A model generated the notes under the pieces. The model worked only from the letters and a program-made list of their open reading frames with translations. It ran no database searches and had not been told where the DNA came from. 64,000 nucleotides of DNA from Alphaproteobacteria bacterium (lineage in GTDB: Bacteria > Pseudomonadota > Alphaproteobacteria > TMED109). Made by a program: the position numbers and the translations under genes. The stretch lies in assembly GCA_021296265.1 (NCBI GenBank), contig JAGWAT010000003.1, positions 138,862 to 202,861 of the forward strand, read 5' to 3'. Within the stretch, counting starts at the first letter, position 1. Each line of letters opens with the position of its first letter. Positions 48,980 through 58,504 of the stretch are shown here, piece by piece.

Positions 48980-49555
48980 TCAGGGCGACGGGCCGCGAGC
49001 CTTGCTGGCTGGGTCCCGGGTTGCGGCGAGGCGCTGGATGCGGGCGGGCCTCGGCGTCTCCAGATCTTCATATTGCTGCACGTGCAGCGAGCCGGCGACC
49101 GCGGTCAACAGTTCGCAGCGCCGCAGCAGGAACCGGGGGTTGCGCGGCCGGCCGAACCGCTCGTTGCCCGCGGCAAAGGTCTCGTAGAGCAGACGGCCGC
49201 CGGGAGCGACGGCGGACACGATGCGCGGGAGCAGCGGCCGGTGCAGGTAGTTGGTCACGATGACTGCATCGAACGTGCGCTGCGCGAGCGGCCAGGGACT
49301 GCCATCCTCCAGATCTTGCACGATGAATTCGAACCGGCCGTCGCCGATGACGGCTGCGGCGCCGGGATCCCGGTCGACCCCTGTAACGCGACAGCCCCGA
49401 TTCAGGAAGTACCGTACGTGGCGGCCGCCGCCGCAGGCGACGTCGAGGACGGTACAGCCGTCACCGAGGCCTTGTCCGTGCCGAACGATCCACGGTGAAG
49501 GTGCGGCCACCGGCCGATCGGATTGCGCGCTGCGATGGGGGTTCGCCGCCTGCAT
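48980..49555 (-). CDS. class I SAM-dependent methyltransferase
   Basis: A 191-residue methyltransferase with motif I VLDVACGGGRHVRYFL (36-51), the acidic residue in VTGVDRDPGA and motif IV-like DAVIVTNYLHRPLLPRI. The TehB/Methyltransf-type core is small and no substrate domain is present, so the substrate is unknown. ATG 49555 has AAGGA eight bases upstream. It is divergent from the DUF1178 gene, the starts being about 60 bases apart. Confidence 0.87.
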   Translation of the reverse strand: MQAANPHRSAQSDRPVAAPSPWIVRHGQGLGDGCTVLDVACGGGRHVRYFLNRGCRVTGVDRDPGAAAVIGDGRFEFIVQDLEDGSPWPLAQRTFDAVIVTNYLHRPLLPRIVSAVAPGGRLLYETFAAGNERFGRPRNPRFLLRRCELLTAVAGSLHVQQYEDLETPRPARIQRLAATRDPASKARGPSP

Positions 49556-49616
49556 GGCCCAGTCCTTGCCAATTGGTCTAGAATGCCAGACTCCGGCAAT
49601 GGGGCGAACGCTTCCA

Positions 49617-50033
49617 GTGATCCTTTTCGACCTCGAGTGCGAGAGCGGGCACGTGTTCGAAGGCTGGTTTCCGAGCGGCGCGGAGTTCGACCAGCAGGCG
49701 AACAAGGGCCAAATTCTCTGTCCGGTGTGCGATACGGCGAACGTGAAGAAGGCGCCGATGGCGCCGCGATCGGCCCGCGGGCAACCTGCGGAGCGGAACC
49801 CCAAGCACGAGCAGGCAGCGATGCTTCGCGCTCTGCGGAAGCTTCGCCAAGCCGTCGAGAAGAACAGCACTTACGTCGGAGACCGGTTTCCGGCCGAGGC
49901 GCGGGCCATGCATGCGGGCGAATGCGAAGAGAAGAGCATTTACGGCGAGGCCACCTCCGAGGAGGCGCGGGAATTGCGTGAAGAGGGTGTGCAGGTTTGC
50001 CCGCTTCCATGGATCGACCGGGCCGATCACTGA
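49617..50033 (+). CDS. DUF1178 family protein
   Basis: A 138-residue alphaproteobacterial protein of unknown function. The N-terminus VILFDLECESGHVFEGWFPS and the CPVC pair (zinc-ribbon-like, with the first Cys near residue 8) mark the family; the C-terminal half is helical and acidic. The GTG at 49617 matches family starts; ATG 49599 is in frame six codons upstream. Confidence 0.88.
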   Translation: MILFDLECESGHVFEGWFPSGAEFDQQANKGQILCPVCDTANVKKAPMAPRSARGQPAERNPKHEQAAMLRALRKLRQAVEKNSTYVGDRFPAEARAMHAGECEEKSIYGEATSEEARELREEGVQVCPLPWIDRADH

Positions 50034-50111
50034 CCGTCGCGCAGGGCTGGCGCGTGGAACCGGCCCCGAGTGCCATCTCCGTTCCTGTCCACCAATACCC
50101 CGACCCATGCC

Positions 50112-52262
50112 ATGACCGATCCGTTCCCGGTTCCTGACCTTTCCGACTGGGCCGAACGCGCACGCCGGGAGTATGGCGGTGATCCCGACGAGCACGTGCA
50201 AGCAACCCCGGAAGGCCTCGCCGTAAAGCCGCTGTACACGAGCGCGGATATCGAGAACCCCGAACGCCTGAAGGGCCTGCCCGGCTTCGCTCCGTTCCTG
50301 CGCGGCCCGCGAGCCACCATGTTCACCGGCCGGCCATGGACGATCCGTCAGTACGCGGGATTCTCGACGGCCGAGGAATCGAACGCGTTCTACCGGCGGA
50401 ATCTGGCCGCCGGCCAGAAAGGCCTTTCCGTGGCATTCGATCTGGCCACCCATCGCGGGTACGACTCCGACCATCTGCGCGTGCAGGGCGATGTCGGGAA
50501 GGCCGGTGTGGCGATCGATTCGGTCGAGGACATGAAGATCCTGTTCGACGGCATTCCACTCGACCAAATGAGCGTGTCGATGACCATGAACGGAGCGGTG
50601 CTGCCGGTCATGGCAGCGTATATCGTCGCCGCCGAGGAACATGGGGTGGCGCCCGCTGCGCTGACCGGCACGATCCAGAATGACATCCTCAAGGAGTTCA
50701 TGGTCCGGAATACGTACATTTATCCCCCCGGGCCCTCGATGCGAATCGTGGCCGATGTCATCGCCTACACCGCCGCCCACATGCCGCGGTTCAACTCCAT
50801 CTCCATCTCCGGCTACCACATGCACGAGGCTGGCGCGACGGCCGTGCAGGAGCTCGCGTTCACGTTGGCGGATGGGCTCGAGTACGTGCGCACGGCGCTC
50901 GGGCGGGGCCTTGAAGTCGACCAGTTCGCGCCGCGCCTGTCGTTTTTCTTCGGCATTGGCATGAATTTCTTCATGGAGGCGGCGAAACTGCGCGCTGCCC
51001 GGGTGCTGTGGGCGGAACGCATGGCGCAGATGTTCTCGCCGCGCGACCCCCGGTCGCTGATGCTGCGCATGCACTGCCAGACCTCGGGCGTGTCGCTCGC
51101 CGAGCAGGACCCCCTGAACAACGTGGTGCGCACGACGGTCGAGGCGCTGGCTGCCGTCCTGGGCGGCACCCAGTCCCTGCACACGAATGCGTTCGACGAG
51201 GCCATCGCTCTGCCCACCGACACCTCCGCCAGAATTGCGCGGAACACCCAGCTGATCCTCCAGGCCGAAGCCGGCGTCATCCAAACGGTCGATCCGCTTG
51301 CCGGTTCGTACTACGTCGAGCATCTGACGGATCACCTGATCAGGTCGGCGGGCGCGCTGATCGACGAGGTTGAGGAACTGGGCGGCATGACACGGGCGGT
51401 GGAGAGCGGGATGCCGAAGCTCCGCATCGAAACGTCTGCCGCCAGCCGCCAGGCGCGCCTCGACGAGGGTCGCGACGTCCTCGTCGGCGTGAACCGTTAC
51501 CAAACCGACCAGAAGGACGCCGTGGAAGTACGTGCGATCGATACGGAAGCGGTGCGCGTTCGCCAGGTGGAGCGGTTGCAGCGGGTGCGTGCCGAGCGGG
51601 ATGCGGAAGCCTGCCGGCAGGCGCTGGATGCACTCCGTGCGGGTGCCGCCACGGTTGACGCCAACCTGCTGGCGCTCAGCGTTGACGCGGCGCGCGCGCG
51701 CGCGACCGTGGGAGAAATCTCGCTGGCGCTGGAGGAGGTGTTCGGCCGGCATACGGCGCTGGTACAGGTGGCTGGCGGGGCGTACTCCCGGGCCAGGACG
51801 AGCGACGACGAGCTCGCTGCGCTGCGCGAGCGGACATCGCAGTTCGCGGAACGCCACGGCCGTCGCCCCCGCATCCTCGTGGCGAAACTCGGGCAGGACG
51901 GGCACGATCGGGGCGCCAAGGTGATCGCGACCTCGTTTGCCGACGTGGGGTTCGACGTTGACATCGGCGGCCTGTTCGGAACGCCGGCGGAGGTTGCGCG
52001 GCAGGCGATCGAGAACGACGTCCACGTGGTCGGCGTGTCGACCTTGGCCGCGGGCCATCTGACCCTGGTTCCTGAGCTGATTGCCGCGCTGCAGCGGGAG
52101 CGGGCCGAAGATATTCACGTGATTTGCGGCGGCGTGATCCCAGCCGCAGACCACGCTGCCATGCGCAAGGCCGGGGTGGGCGCCATCTTTGGACCGGGGA
52201 CGCCGGTTCCTGAAGCGGCCGCCCGGGTGCTCACGTTGATCGAAGCCCGCAACGGAAGCTGA
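50112..52262 (+). CDS. scpA: methylmalonyl-CoA mutase (single-chain)
   Basis: Adenosylcobalamin-dependent isomerase joining propionyl-CoA metabolism to succinyl-CoA. The 716 residues include the substrate barrel with [35 protein letters not shown] and [13 protein letters not shown], and the C-terminal B12 domain with DGHDRG (596-601, H598 the lower ligand). It is the homodimer-type large subunit; no small subunit gene adjoins. Its chaperone gene meaB follows after 11 bases. No strong SD is visible before the ATG. Confidence 0.96.
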   Translation: MTDPFPVPDLSDWAERARREYGGDPDEHVQATPEGLAVKPLYTSADIENPERLKGLPGFAPFLRGPRATMFTGRPWTIRQYAGFSTAEESNAFYRRNLAAGQKGLSVAFDLATHRGYDSDHLRVQGDVGKAGVAIDSVEDMKILFDGIPLDQMSVSMTMNGAVLPVMAAYIVAAEEHGVAPAALTGTIQNDILKEFMVRNTYIYPPGPSMRIVADVIAYTAAHMPRFNSISISGYHMHEAGATAVQELAFTLADGLEYVRTALGRGLEVDQFAPRLSFFFGIGMNFFMEAAKLRAARVLWAERMAQMFSPRDPRSLMLRMHCQTSGVSLAEQDPLNNVVRTTVEALAAVLGGTQSLHTNAFDEAIALPTDTSARIARNTQLILQAEAGVIQTVDPLAGSYYVEHLTDHLIRSAGALIDEVEELGGMTRAVESGMPKLRIETSAASRQARLDEGRDVLVGVNRYQTDQKDAVEVRAIDTEAVRVRQVERLQRVRAERDAEACRQALDALRAGAATVDANLLALSVDAARARATVGEISLALEEVFGRHTALVQVAGGAYSRARTSDDELAALRERTSQFAERHGRRPRILVAKLGQDGHDRGAKVIATSFADVGFDVDIGGLFGTPAEVARQAIENDVHVVGVSTLAAGHLTLVPELIAALQRERAEDIHVICGGVIPAADHAAMRKAGVGAIFGPGTPVPEAAARVLTLIEARNGS

Positions 52263-52273
52263 GAGGCGGGCGG

Positions 52274-53473
52274 GTGCCGCACGACCTGCAGGTGGTCGCC
52301 GCTATCTTCGTGCCGCTCGCGCTGGTGTGCGCGATCGGGTGGATCGTCTACGCGCGCCGGCTGGCCGCCCGAGGCGCCGACCCCGCTGCTGGCCCGGTGG
52401 CGAAGTCCGCGGGGAACGTTGCGGCGGCCGGATGCGAGTCAAGGGCTTCCTTGCCGGCGGCCGCAGCCCCGTCACCGGTCCAGGAACTGGCGGACTCCAT
52501 TCTCAGCGGCCAGCGACGGGCGCTGTCCCGCGGGATCACCCTGGTCGAATCCGGTCATCCGCGCGACCGCGCCGCCGCGGCCGAGTTGGTGCAGGCCGTC
52601 TTTGCCGACACCGGCGGAGCCATCCGGATCGGCATTTCCGGGCCGCCGGGGGTTGGGAAGTCGACCTTTGCCGAGGCGATCGGGCTCCACGCCATCGCGC
52701 AGGGGAAACGGGTCGCGGTGCTCGCGGTGGATCCTTCCAGCACGATTTCCGGGGGCTCCATTCTTGGCGACAAGACCCGGATGGAGCACCTTGGCCGCTC
52801 CGACAGCGCCTACATCCGGCCGAGTCCTTCGGGCGGGCTGCACGGCGGGATTGCGCGGGGCGTGCGCGAATCGGTTACGCTTTGCGAGGCCGCCGGCTTC
52901 GACGTTGTACTGATCGAGACCATGGGGGTCGGCCAGGCAGAACTCGCCGTCCGCGAGGTCGTCGACCTGGTTGCCCTCTTGGTGCAGCCCGGTGCCGGCG
53001 ACAACCTGCAGGGCATCAAGCGAGGCATCGTGGAGATTGCGGACTTCGTCCTGGTCAACAAGGCGGACGGCGATCTGAAACGGCCGGCGGAGCTCACGGT
53101 CGGCGAGTACAAGCGGGCCCTGCGGTTGATGTCGCCACCCTCGGAGAGCTGGAGGCCCGAGGTGTTCGCATGCTCGGCCGTGGAAGGAACGGGCATCGAC
53201 CACGCGTGGGCCCGCATCGCGGCGTTCGATGCCGCCACGACGCAGGACGGGACCCGAGACAGCACCCGCGCTCGGCAGGCCGCGGCCGCCGTCTGGGGCT
53301 ACGTGAATCTCGCGCTGCGGGAATCCCTCCAGGAGGTACGCGCCGCAACCCAGTCGCCCGCGGCCGGCTGGGAGGCCGAAGTTCGCGCGGGCCGCATGGC
53401 ACCTGCGGCGGCGGCCATCAGGCTGCTTGACATGGTGCGCGATGGAAGAAGCCTGACCGGAACATCGGAGTGA
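52274..53473 (+). CDS. meaB: MeaB-type mutase-protecting GTPase with N-terminal membrane segment
   Basis: A G3E-family GTPase that gates cofactor loading and release for methylmalonyl-CoA mutase. Walker A GPPGVGKS is at 123-130; VDPSSTISGGSILGDKTRM, ETMGVGQAE and NKADGD follow. The 399 residues carry an unusual extension: a hydrophobic helix (about 6-27, QVVAAIFVPLALVCAIGWIVY), positive residues, and a low-complexity Ala-rich linker before the normal start near residue 68. The GTG at 52274 has GAGAGG seven bases upstream, which supports the long form; GTG near codon 42 is an alternative. Confidence 0.92.
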   Translation: MPHDLQVVAAIFVPLALVCAIGWIVYARRLAARGADPAAGPVAKSAGNVAAAGCESRASLPAAAAPSPVQELADSILSGQRRALSRGITLVESGHPRDRAAAAELVQAVFADTGGAIRIGISGPPGVGKSTFAEAIGLHAIAQGKRVAVLAVDPSSTISGGSILGDKTRMEHLGRSDSAYIRPSPSGGLHGGIARGVRESVTLCEAAGFDVVLIETMGVGQAELAVREVVDLVALLVQPGAGDNLQGIKRGIVEIADFVLVNKADGDLKRPAELTVGEYKRALRLMSPPSESWRPEVFACSAVEGTGIDHAWARIAAFDAATTQDGTRDSTRARQAAAAVWGYVNLALRESLQEVRAATQSPAAGWEAEVRAGRMAPAAAAIRLLDMVRDGRSLTGTSE

Positions 53474-53551
53474 CGTCGTGTCGGGTGTTCGGTCGTCCCG
53501 GTCGAGTGCCCGAGATCACTAGGCCGGCGGAAGATCCGCGGGTTCGGAGTT

Positions 53552-53571
53552 GCCGGCCCCGTAGGGCCGGC
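53552..53571. terminator. GC-rich hairpin after meaB
   Basis: GCCGGCCC (53552-53559) and GGGCCGGC (53564-53571) form a perfect eight-pair stem with a CGTA loop, 79 bases after meaB and 24 before the M48 gene. No T-run follows, so efficiency is unclear. Confidence 0.5.
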
Positions 53572-53594
53572 GGAGTCCTTAGCCGGTGGATCAT

Positions 53595-55001
53595 ATGCGG
53601 TTCGTGACATCCAGCTGTCGCCGGGCGGCCGGACCGGCGCTCCACCGCGCAGGGTGCTTGGGCGCGGTACTGCTGGTCGCTTGCGCGCTCGCCATCACCA
53701 TCTCCCGGGCATCTGCACAGGGGTTGCCGCTGGTGCGGGATGCGGAAATCGAATTCCACGTCCGTGCCTGGTCGGACCCCGTGTTTGCGGCAGCCGGTCT
53801 GGACGCAGGCTCGGTCGAGCTGTACCTCGTCAACGAGGCGACCATCAACGCGTTCGTGGCCGCCGGCCAGAACATCTTCATCAACACCGGCCTGATCGTC
53901 CGCGCGGGAACCCCGGACGCCCTGGTGGGCGTCATCGCCCATGAGGCCGGGCACATCGCCGCCGGACATCTGGTCCGGACCCGCGAGGCGGCGGAAAAGG
54001 CGATGATCACCGGCCTTGCCACCACATTGATCACGATCGGCGCGAGTGCCCTTGGCGGTGGAGACAATGCGCTCTCGCTGGGGGCCGCCGGCATTTCTCT
54101 GGGCGAGAACATCGCCAACAAGATATTCCTGCAGCATTCTCGGACCGCCGAGTTCGCGGCGGATGTCGCAGCGCTGCAGTACTTGGCGGCGGTGGGGCGA
54201 CCCGCCCGGCCGATGGTCGAACTCCTGATGGCGCTGCAGGCGAAGGAGCAGACGCTGGAAAACCTGGATCCGTATGCCCGCACCCACCCGCTGACCCAGG
54301 AGCGAATCCAGCAGATCCTGGACTGGACGCGAGGCGAGCCGGTGCCGGAGGCGGCGGCCCGCGCGGCCGAGCAGGCCACCTACGATCGCATCGTCGCCAA
54401 GATCGTTGCCTTTACCGACCCGCCCGAGCAGACGCTGCGGCGCTACCGGGCCGATGACAGCATCGCCGGACGGTACGCGCGCGCCATTGCGCACTATCGC
54501 AAGTCCGACCTGCCGGCGGCGCTGGCGGGGCTTGACGGCCTCCTCGCCCAGAGCCCCGACGACCACTACTTCCACGAGCTGCGTGGTCAGATCCTTCTCG
54601 AGAACGGTCGCGTCGCCGAGGCTTCCGAGAGCTATCGGCGGGCTGCCGACCTGGCGCCGGATACGGCCCTGATTCTCGTGGGCTTCGCGCAGGCTGAGCT
54701 GGAGACCGGGCACGACTCCAGCCTTGCGGACGTGACAGCCGTACTTGAGCGCGTGCTTGACTTGGAACCGGCGAACGCGAAGGCTTGGCGGCTGCTCGCC
54801 GTCGCCCACGGCCGCGCCGCGAAGGACGGGCTGGCCATGCTTGCAACGGCGGAACACGCTCTCCTCCGCGGCCGTGCCGCCGATGCCCGGCGGTTTGCTG
54901 AGCGGGCGCTCAAGAATTTGCCGCCAGGGTCCCCTGCCTTCCAGCGCGCCGAGGACATCGGCCAGCTGCTGCGGGAAACCTCGGGTGGTGCCCGGCGCTA
55001 G
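53595..55001 (+). CDS. M48-family metalloprotease with TPR repeats (BepA-like)
   Basis: A 468-residue periplasmic zinc protease related to BepA/YfgC, which helps assemble or clear outer-membrane proteins. A signal peptide (about residues 1-42, ending ASAQG) precedes the M48 domain with HEAGH (116-120); the third ligand is expected in HSRTAEFAAD. The C-terminal half (from about 290) has TPR-like units such as AHYRKSDLPAALAGLDGLLA and RGQILLENGRVAEASESYRR. ATG 53595 has GGTGG five bases upstream; a GTG three codons earlier is in frame. Confidence 0.92.
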   Translation: MRFVTSSCRRAAGPALHRAGCLGAVLLVACALAITISRASAQGLPLVRDAEIEFHVRAWSDPVFAAAGLDAGSVELYLVNEATINAFVAAGQNIFINTGLIVRAGTPDALVGVIAHEAGHIAAGHLVRTREAAEKAMITGLATTLITIGASALGGGDNALSLGAAGISLGENIANKIFLQHSRTAEFAADVAALQYLAAVGRPARPMVELLMALQAKEQTLENLDPYARTHPLTQERIQQILDWTRGEPVPEAAARAAEQATYDRIVAKIVAFTDPPEQTLRRYRADDSIAGRYARAIAHYRKSDLPAALAGLDGLLAQSPDDHYFHELRGQILLENGRVAEASESYRRAADLAPDTALILVGFAQAELETGHDSSLADVTAVLERVLDLEPANAKAWRLLAVAHGRAAKDGLAMLATAEHALLRGRAADARRFAERALKNLPPGSPAFQRAEDIGQLLRETSGGARR

Positions 55002-55034
55002 ATTGTCGTCCTGGAACTATTCGGAGAAACACTC

Positions 55035-55760
55035 ATGGTGAGAATTTTTGCAACGCTAGGCGCCCTCGTGCTGGCAGCGCTCCTGGCGGGCCCTGTCGGG
55101 GCCGCCGAGCTGGACCGGTCAGACGTGGAGACTATCGTCCGCGAGTACCTGAACGAGAATCCCAACGTCATCTACGAAGCTGTCGAGAAGCACCAGAGGC
55201 AGCTGGCGGAGGAGGCCAAGCGCCAACAGGACTCCGCGCTCGCCGCCAATTACGCCGCGCTCGTGGAGGGGGCACCGACGGTCGGCGCCACGGATATGGA
55301 CGCCATCACCGTGGTGGAGTTCTTCGACTACAACTGCGGCTATTGCAAACGCTCGATGGATGCCATCCTCCAGGTCCTGGAAAGCGAGGCCGATGTGCGC
55401 TTCGTCTTCGTGGAGTTTCCGATCTTGGCCCCGAGCTCCCGAACAGCGGCGCTGGCGGCCCTGGCTGCGGACCGGCAGGGTGCCTACTTCGCGTTCCACC
55501 GTGCGCTGATGCAGCATCGCGGAGCGCTGACGGACACCCGGGTAATGGAGATAGCCCAGGAAATCGACCTGGACATGGCGCAGCTGGCACAGGACATGGA
55601 GGATGCCGAAGTCGTGGCCGCGCTTGAACGCAATGCCATGGTCGGCGAGGCCGTTGGCGTTCAGGGGACGCCGTTCTTCTTGGTTAACCAGAAAGCCTAT
55701 CCGGGCTGGCTCGACGAGGAGACGCTTCGGAGCGCCATCACGGAGGCCAGATCCGGTTGA
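55035..55760 (+). CDS. DsbA-family thiol:disulfide oxidoreductase
   Basis: A 241-residue periplasmic thioredoxin-fold protein. Signal peptide residues 1-23, then a helical N-terminal region, then CGYC at 101-104 and the cis-Pro loop GTPFFLVN. It resembles the Com1/DsbA-like proteins often found downstream of the M48 protease gene in alphaproteobacteria, suggesting joint work on envelope protein folding and clearance. Confidence 0.92.
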   Translation: MVRIFATLGALVLAALLAGPVGAAELDRSDVETIVREYLNENPNVIYEAVEKHQRQLAEEAKRQQDSALAANYAALVEGAPTVGATDMDAITVVEFFDYNCGYCKRSMDAILQVLESEADVRFVFVEFPILAPSSRTAALAALAADRQGAYFAFHRALMQHRGALTDTRVMEIAQEIDLDMAQLAQDMEDAEVVAALERNAMVGEAVGVQGTPFFLVNQKAYPGWLDEETLRSAITEARSG

Positions 55761-55773
55761 ACGGTCCCGGACC

Positions 55774-55794
55774 GCGGCAGACCCAGTCTGCCGC
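55774..55794. terminator. hairpin between convergent dsbA-like and quinone reductase genes
   Basis: GCGGCAGA (55774-55781) and TCTGCCGC (55787-55794) form an eight-pair stem with a five-base loop, 13 bases after the DsbA-like stop. A symmetric position between convergent genes supports termination from the left side. Confidence 0.5.
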
Positions 55795-55868
55795 CCGGCT
55801 CTCGATCGTGGTGAGCAGGGGGCGTTCCGGGAACGCCGTGCGGTTGGGGCCGGTGGGGGCGCCCGTCC

Positions 55869-56867
55869 TCATCCGGTCGTGAGCAGGATTTTCCCTACGC
55901 TGCCGCCGGCCTCCATTTCCCGGTGGGCCGCCGACGCCTGATCGAGCGGGAAGGTGCAGGCCGTCACCGGCCGGATGCGCTGCGTGGCGAACAACGGCCA
56001 GACCTGCTCAAGCAGGGCGTCCCGGAGGCGGCCCTTTTCGGCGACACTGCGGGGACGAAGGGTGGAGGCGGTCACGGTGAGGCGCTTCTGCAGGAGCGGG
56101 AGCAGGCTGGCCTCCACCTTGGCGCCGCCGAGAAAGGCAATGATCGCCAGCCGCCCCTCGATCCTGAGCGCGTCCAGATTCCGGGCGAAGTATGAGCCGC
56201 CCACCATGTCTAGGATCAGATCGACGCCGGCACCTCCCGTGCTGCCCCGCACGACCGAGACGAACTCCTCCGTCCGGTAGTTGATCCCGCGTTCGGCACC
56301 GAGCTGCTCGCAAGCGCGCGCCCGGTCGTTGCTGCCGGCGGTCGCTAACACCCGCGCGCCGCACGCCGTGGCGAGCTGGATGGCGGTGGTGCCGATCCCC
56401 GAGGCGCCGCCGTGCACCAACAGCGTCTCGCCGGCCCGAAGGCGGCCACGCTCGAAGACATTGGCCCAGACCGTGAAGAAGGTCTCGGGCAGTCCTGCTG
56501 CATCCACGACTGACACGCCTTCCGGGACCGGCAACACCTGTGCGTCGGGGGCCACGCAATATTCGGCGTAGCCGCCGCCCGCGACCAGCGCGGTGACCAC
56601 CTCCCCCTCGGAGAACCGGTCCACACCGGATCCAACCTTGACGATCTCGCCGGCGACTTCCAGGCCGGGCAGGTCGCTGGCCCCGGGAGGAGGTGGATAC
56701 AGGCCCTGACGCTGCATGACATCCGGGCGGTTGATCCCGGCTGCCCGGACCTGGATCAGGATCTCGTCGTGACCGGGTTCAGGGACGGGCCGCAGGCATG
56801 GGACCAGCACCTCCGGACCTCCGGGCGTGGCGATCTCAATGGCTTGCATCTTGGCGGGAAGCGGCAT
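55869..56867 (-). CDS. NAD(P)H-quinone oxidoreductase (PIG3/TP53I3-like)
   Basis: A 332-residue zinc-free MDR protein with AAGINRPDVMQRQGLYPPPPG, GGYAEYCVAP, LPETFFTVWANVFERG, a PIG3 marker, and the nucleotide loop VHGGASGIGTTAIQLA. Such genes commonly lie beside DUF1192 in alphaproteobacteria, as here (divergent, 103 bases). The start at 56867 (MPLPAK) or 56849 (MQAI) is possible. A longer open frame upstream has no support. Confidence 0.9.
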   Translation of the reverse strand: MPLPAKMQAIEIATPGGPEVLVPCLRPVPEPGHDEILIQVRAAGINRPDVMQRQGLYPPPPGASDLPGLEVAGEIVKVGSGVDRFSEGEVVTALVAGGGYAEYCVAPDAQVLPVPEGVSVVDAAGLPETFFTVWANVFERGRLRAGETLLVHGGASGIGTTAIQLATACGARVLATAGSNDRARACEQLGAERGINYRTEEFVSVVRGSTGGAGVDLILDMVGGSYFARNLDALRIEGRLAIIAFLGGAKVEASLLPLLQKRLTVTASTLRPRSVAEKGRLRDALLEQVWPLFATQRIRPVTACTFPLDQASAAHREMEAGGSVGKILLTTG

Positions 56868-56970
56868 CCAACTCGTCCGAAACGATTGATGAAATGAGCA
56901 GTATGCCAGACGCCCCCATCCTGTTGCCGGCGTTCTGGCAGCGATCCGCGGCTGGGGGTAAAGTGCGCCC

Positions 56971-57159
56971 ATGGCGATGGAAGACGACGTTCTGGTTCCC
57001 AAGCCCGCGGCGAATTTCCCGCGCAACCTGGAGCCGCTTTCAGTCGACGCACTGCAGCAGTACTTGGTCGAGCTCGACCGGGAACGTGCGCGCACACAGC
57101 AGGAGCTGGAGCGAAAACAGCAGGCCACCGCCGCCGCCGAGCAGGTATTCCGGTCCTGA
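56971..57159 (+). CDS. DUF1192 family small protein
   Basis: A 62-residue conserved alphaproteobacterial protein: DDVLVPKPAANFPRNLEPLSVDALQQYL, then a charged helix. Function unknown; the helix could be a coiled coil. ATG 56971 or, two codons later, ATG 56977. Its place next to the quinone reductase gene supports the assignment. Confidence 0.85.
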   Translation: MAMEDDVLVPKPAANFPRNLEPLSVDALQQYLVELDRERARTQQELERKQQATAAAEQVFRS

Positions 57160-57208
57160 CGGCCGCCGCCTCGGCATGTCCTGCTTCTACTGCTGACCCG
57201 AGATTTCG

Positions 57209-58504
57209 ATGTCCCGAACCGGTGACTACCACCTGGATACGCTTGCCGTACATGCGGGCCAGCGCCCGGACCCGCAGCACGGGGCCCGCGCCCAGCCGGT
57301 CTATCAGACGACCAGCTACGTCTTCGAGGACGCAGACCATGCGGCATCGCTGTTCAATCTGGAACGCGCAGGCCATGTCTACAGTCGTATTTCCAACCCG
57401 ACGGTCGCGGCCCTGGAAGAACGTCTCGCGGCCCTCGAAGGAGGCGTGGCCGGCATCTGCACCGCGAGCGGCCAAGCGGCTCTGCACCTTGCCATCGCGA
57501 CGCTGCTATCCGCCGGCGATCACATTGTCTCGTCTGGTGCCCTATACGGCGGCAGCCGCAACCTGCTGGACCTGACCCTTCCGCGCTTCGGGATCACCAC
57601 CACCTTCGTCGACCCGCGAGATCACGCCGCGATGCGGAAGGCGATCCGGCCGGAGACCCGGCTCCTCTTTGCTGAGACGCTCGGCAACCCGGGCCTGGAA
57701 GTGCTGGATCTGGAGGCGGTCGCTGCGATCGCCCACGCCGCGGGAATCCCGTTGCTGGTCGATAACACGTTCGCGACTCCGCACTTGCTGCGTCCGATCG
57801 AGCATGGCGCGGATCTCGTCATGCATTCAGCGACGAAGTTTCTCGGCGGGCACGGAGTGGCCATTGGCGGCGCGCTGATCGACGGCGGAACGTTCGATTG
57901 GGCCGCCAGCGGCCGTTTTCCGACGATGACGGAGCCCTACGCCGGATACCATGGCATCCGCTTCGCCGAAGAGTTCGGTCCGGCTGCTTTTGCCGCCCGT
58001 GCCCGTGCCGAGGGGCTCCGCGACTTCGGAGCCTGCATGAGTCCGCAGCATGCCTTCTACATCATGCTGGGAGTCGAGACGCTGGGACCGCGCATGGACC
58101 GCCACGTCGCCAACGCCCGAGCGGTGGCGACGATGTTGGAAGCTCGCGAGGATGTGCCGTGGGTCGCCTGGCCCGGTCTCGAATCACATCCCGACCACAC
58201 ATTGGCCGAGCGGCTGTTACCGCGCGGACCCGGTGCCATCATTTCATTTGGCGCCCCCGGGGGCCGTGCCGGCGGGCGGGCGCTGATCGCTAAGCTGACC
58301 GTCTTCTCGCACCTCGCGAACGTGGGCGACGCGAAGTCGCTGGTCATTCACCCGGCCAGTACCACCCACGCCCAGCTCGACGAGGTAGGGCTTCGCGAGG
58401 CCGGCGTGGATGAGGGGCTGGTGCGGCTGTCCGTGGGCCTCGAGCACATCGACGACCTGCTGGCCGATCTCAAGCGCGGATTGGAAGCCGCGGCGCGCGT
58501 ATGA
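57209..58504 (+). CDS. metY: O-acetylhomoserine aminocarboxypropyltransferase (MetY-type)
   Basis: PLP enzyme that makes homocysteine from O-acetyl- or O-succinylhomoserine and sulfide, feeding MetH. The 431 residues have YSRISNPTVAALEERLAALEGG, TASGQAAL, and the PLP lysine K210 in HSATKFLGGHG; SHLANVGDAKSLVIHPASTTH is the MetY-type C-terminal block. A four-base overlap (ATGA) links it to an alpha/beta hydrolase, which could be a homoserine-ester-related enzyme, but that is not shown. Confidence 0.94.
   Translation: MSRTGDYHLDTLAVHAGQRPDPQHGARAQPVYQTTSYVFEDADHAASLFNLERAGHVYSRISNPTVAALEERLAALEGGVAGICTASGQAALHLAIATLLSAGDHIVSSGALYGGSRNLLDLTLPRFGITTTFVDPRDHAAMRKAIRPETRLLFAETLGNPGLEVLDLEAVAAIAHAAGIPLLVDNTFATPHLLRPIEHGADLVMHSATKFLGGHGVAIGGALIDGGTFDWAASGRFPTMTEPYAGYHGIRFAEEFGPAAFAARARAEGLRDFGACMSPQHAFYIMLGVETLGPRMDRHVANARAVATMLEAREDVPWVAWPGLESHPDHTLAERLLPRGPGAIISFGAPGGRAGGRALIAKLTVFSHLANVGDAKSLVIHPASTTHAQLDEVGLREAGVDEGLVRLSVGLEHIDDLLADLKRGLEAAARV

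Noticed and set aside
49578-52154. Long minus-strand open frame (858 codons) opposite the methylmalonyl-CoA mutase gene
   Set aside because: Antisense shadow of a GC-rich gene: no family match, His/Arg/Gly-rich composition, and the plus strand encodes a near-canonical mutase.
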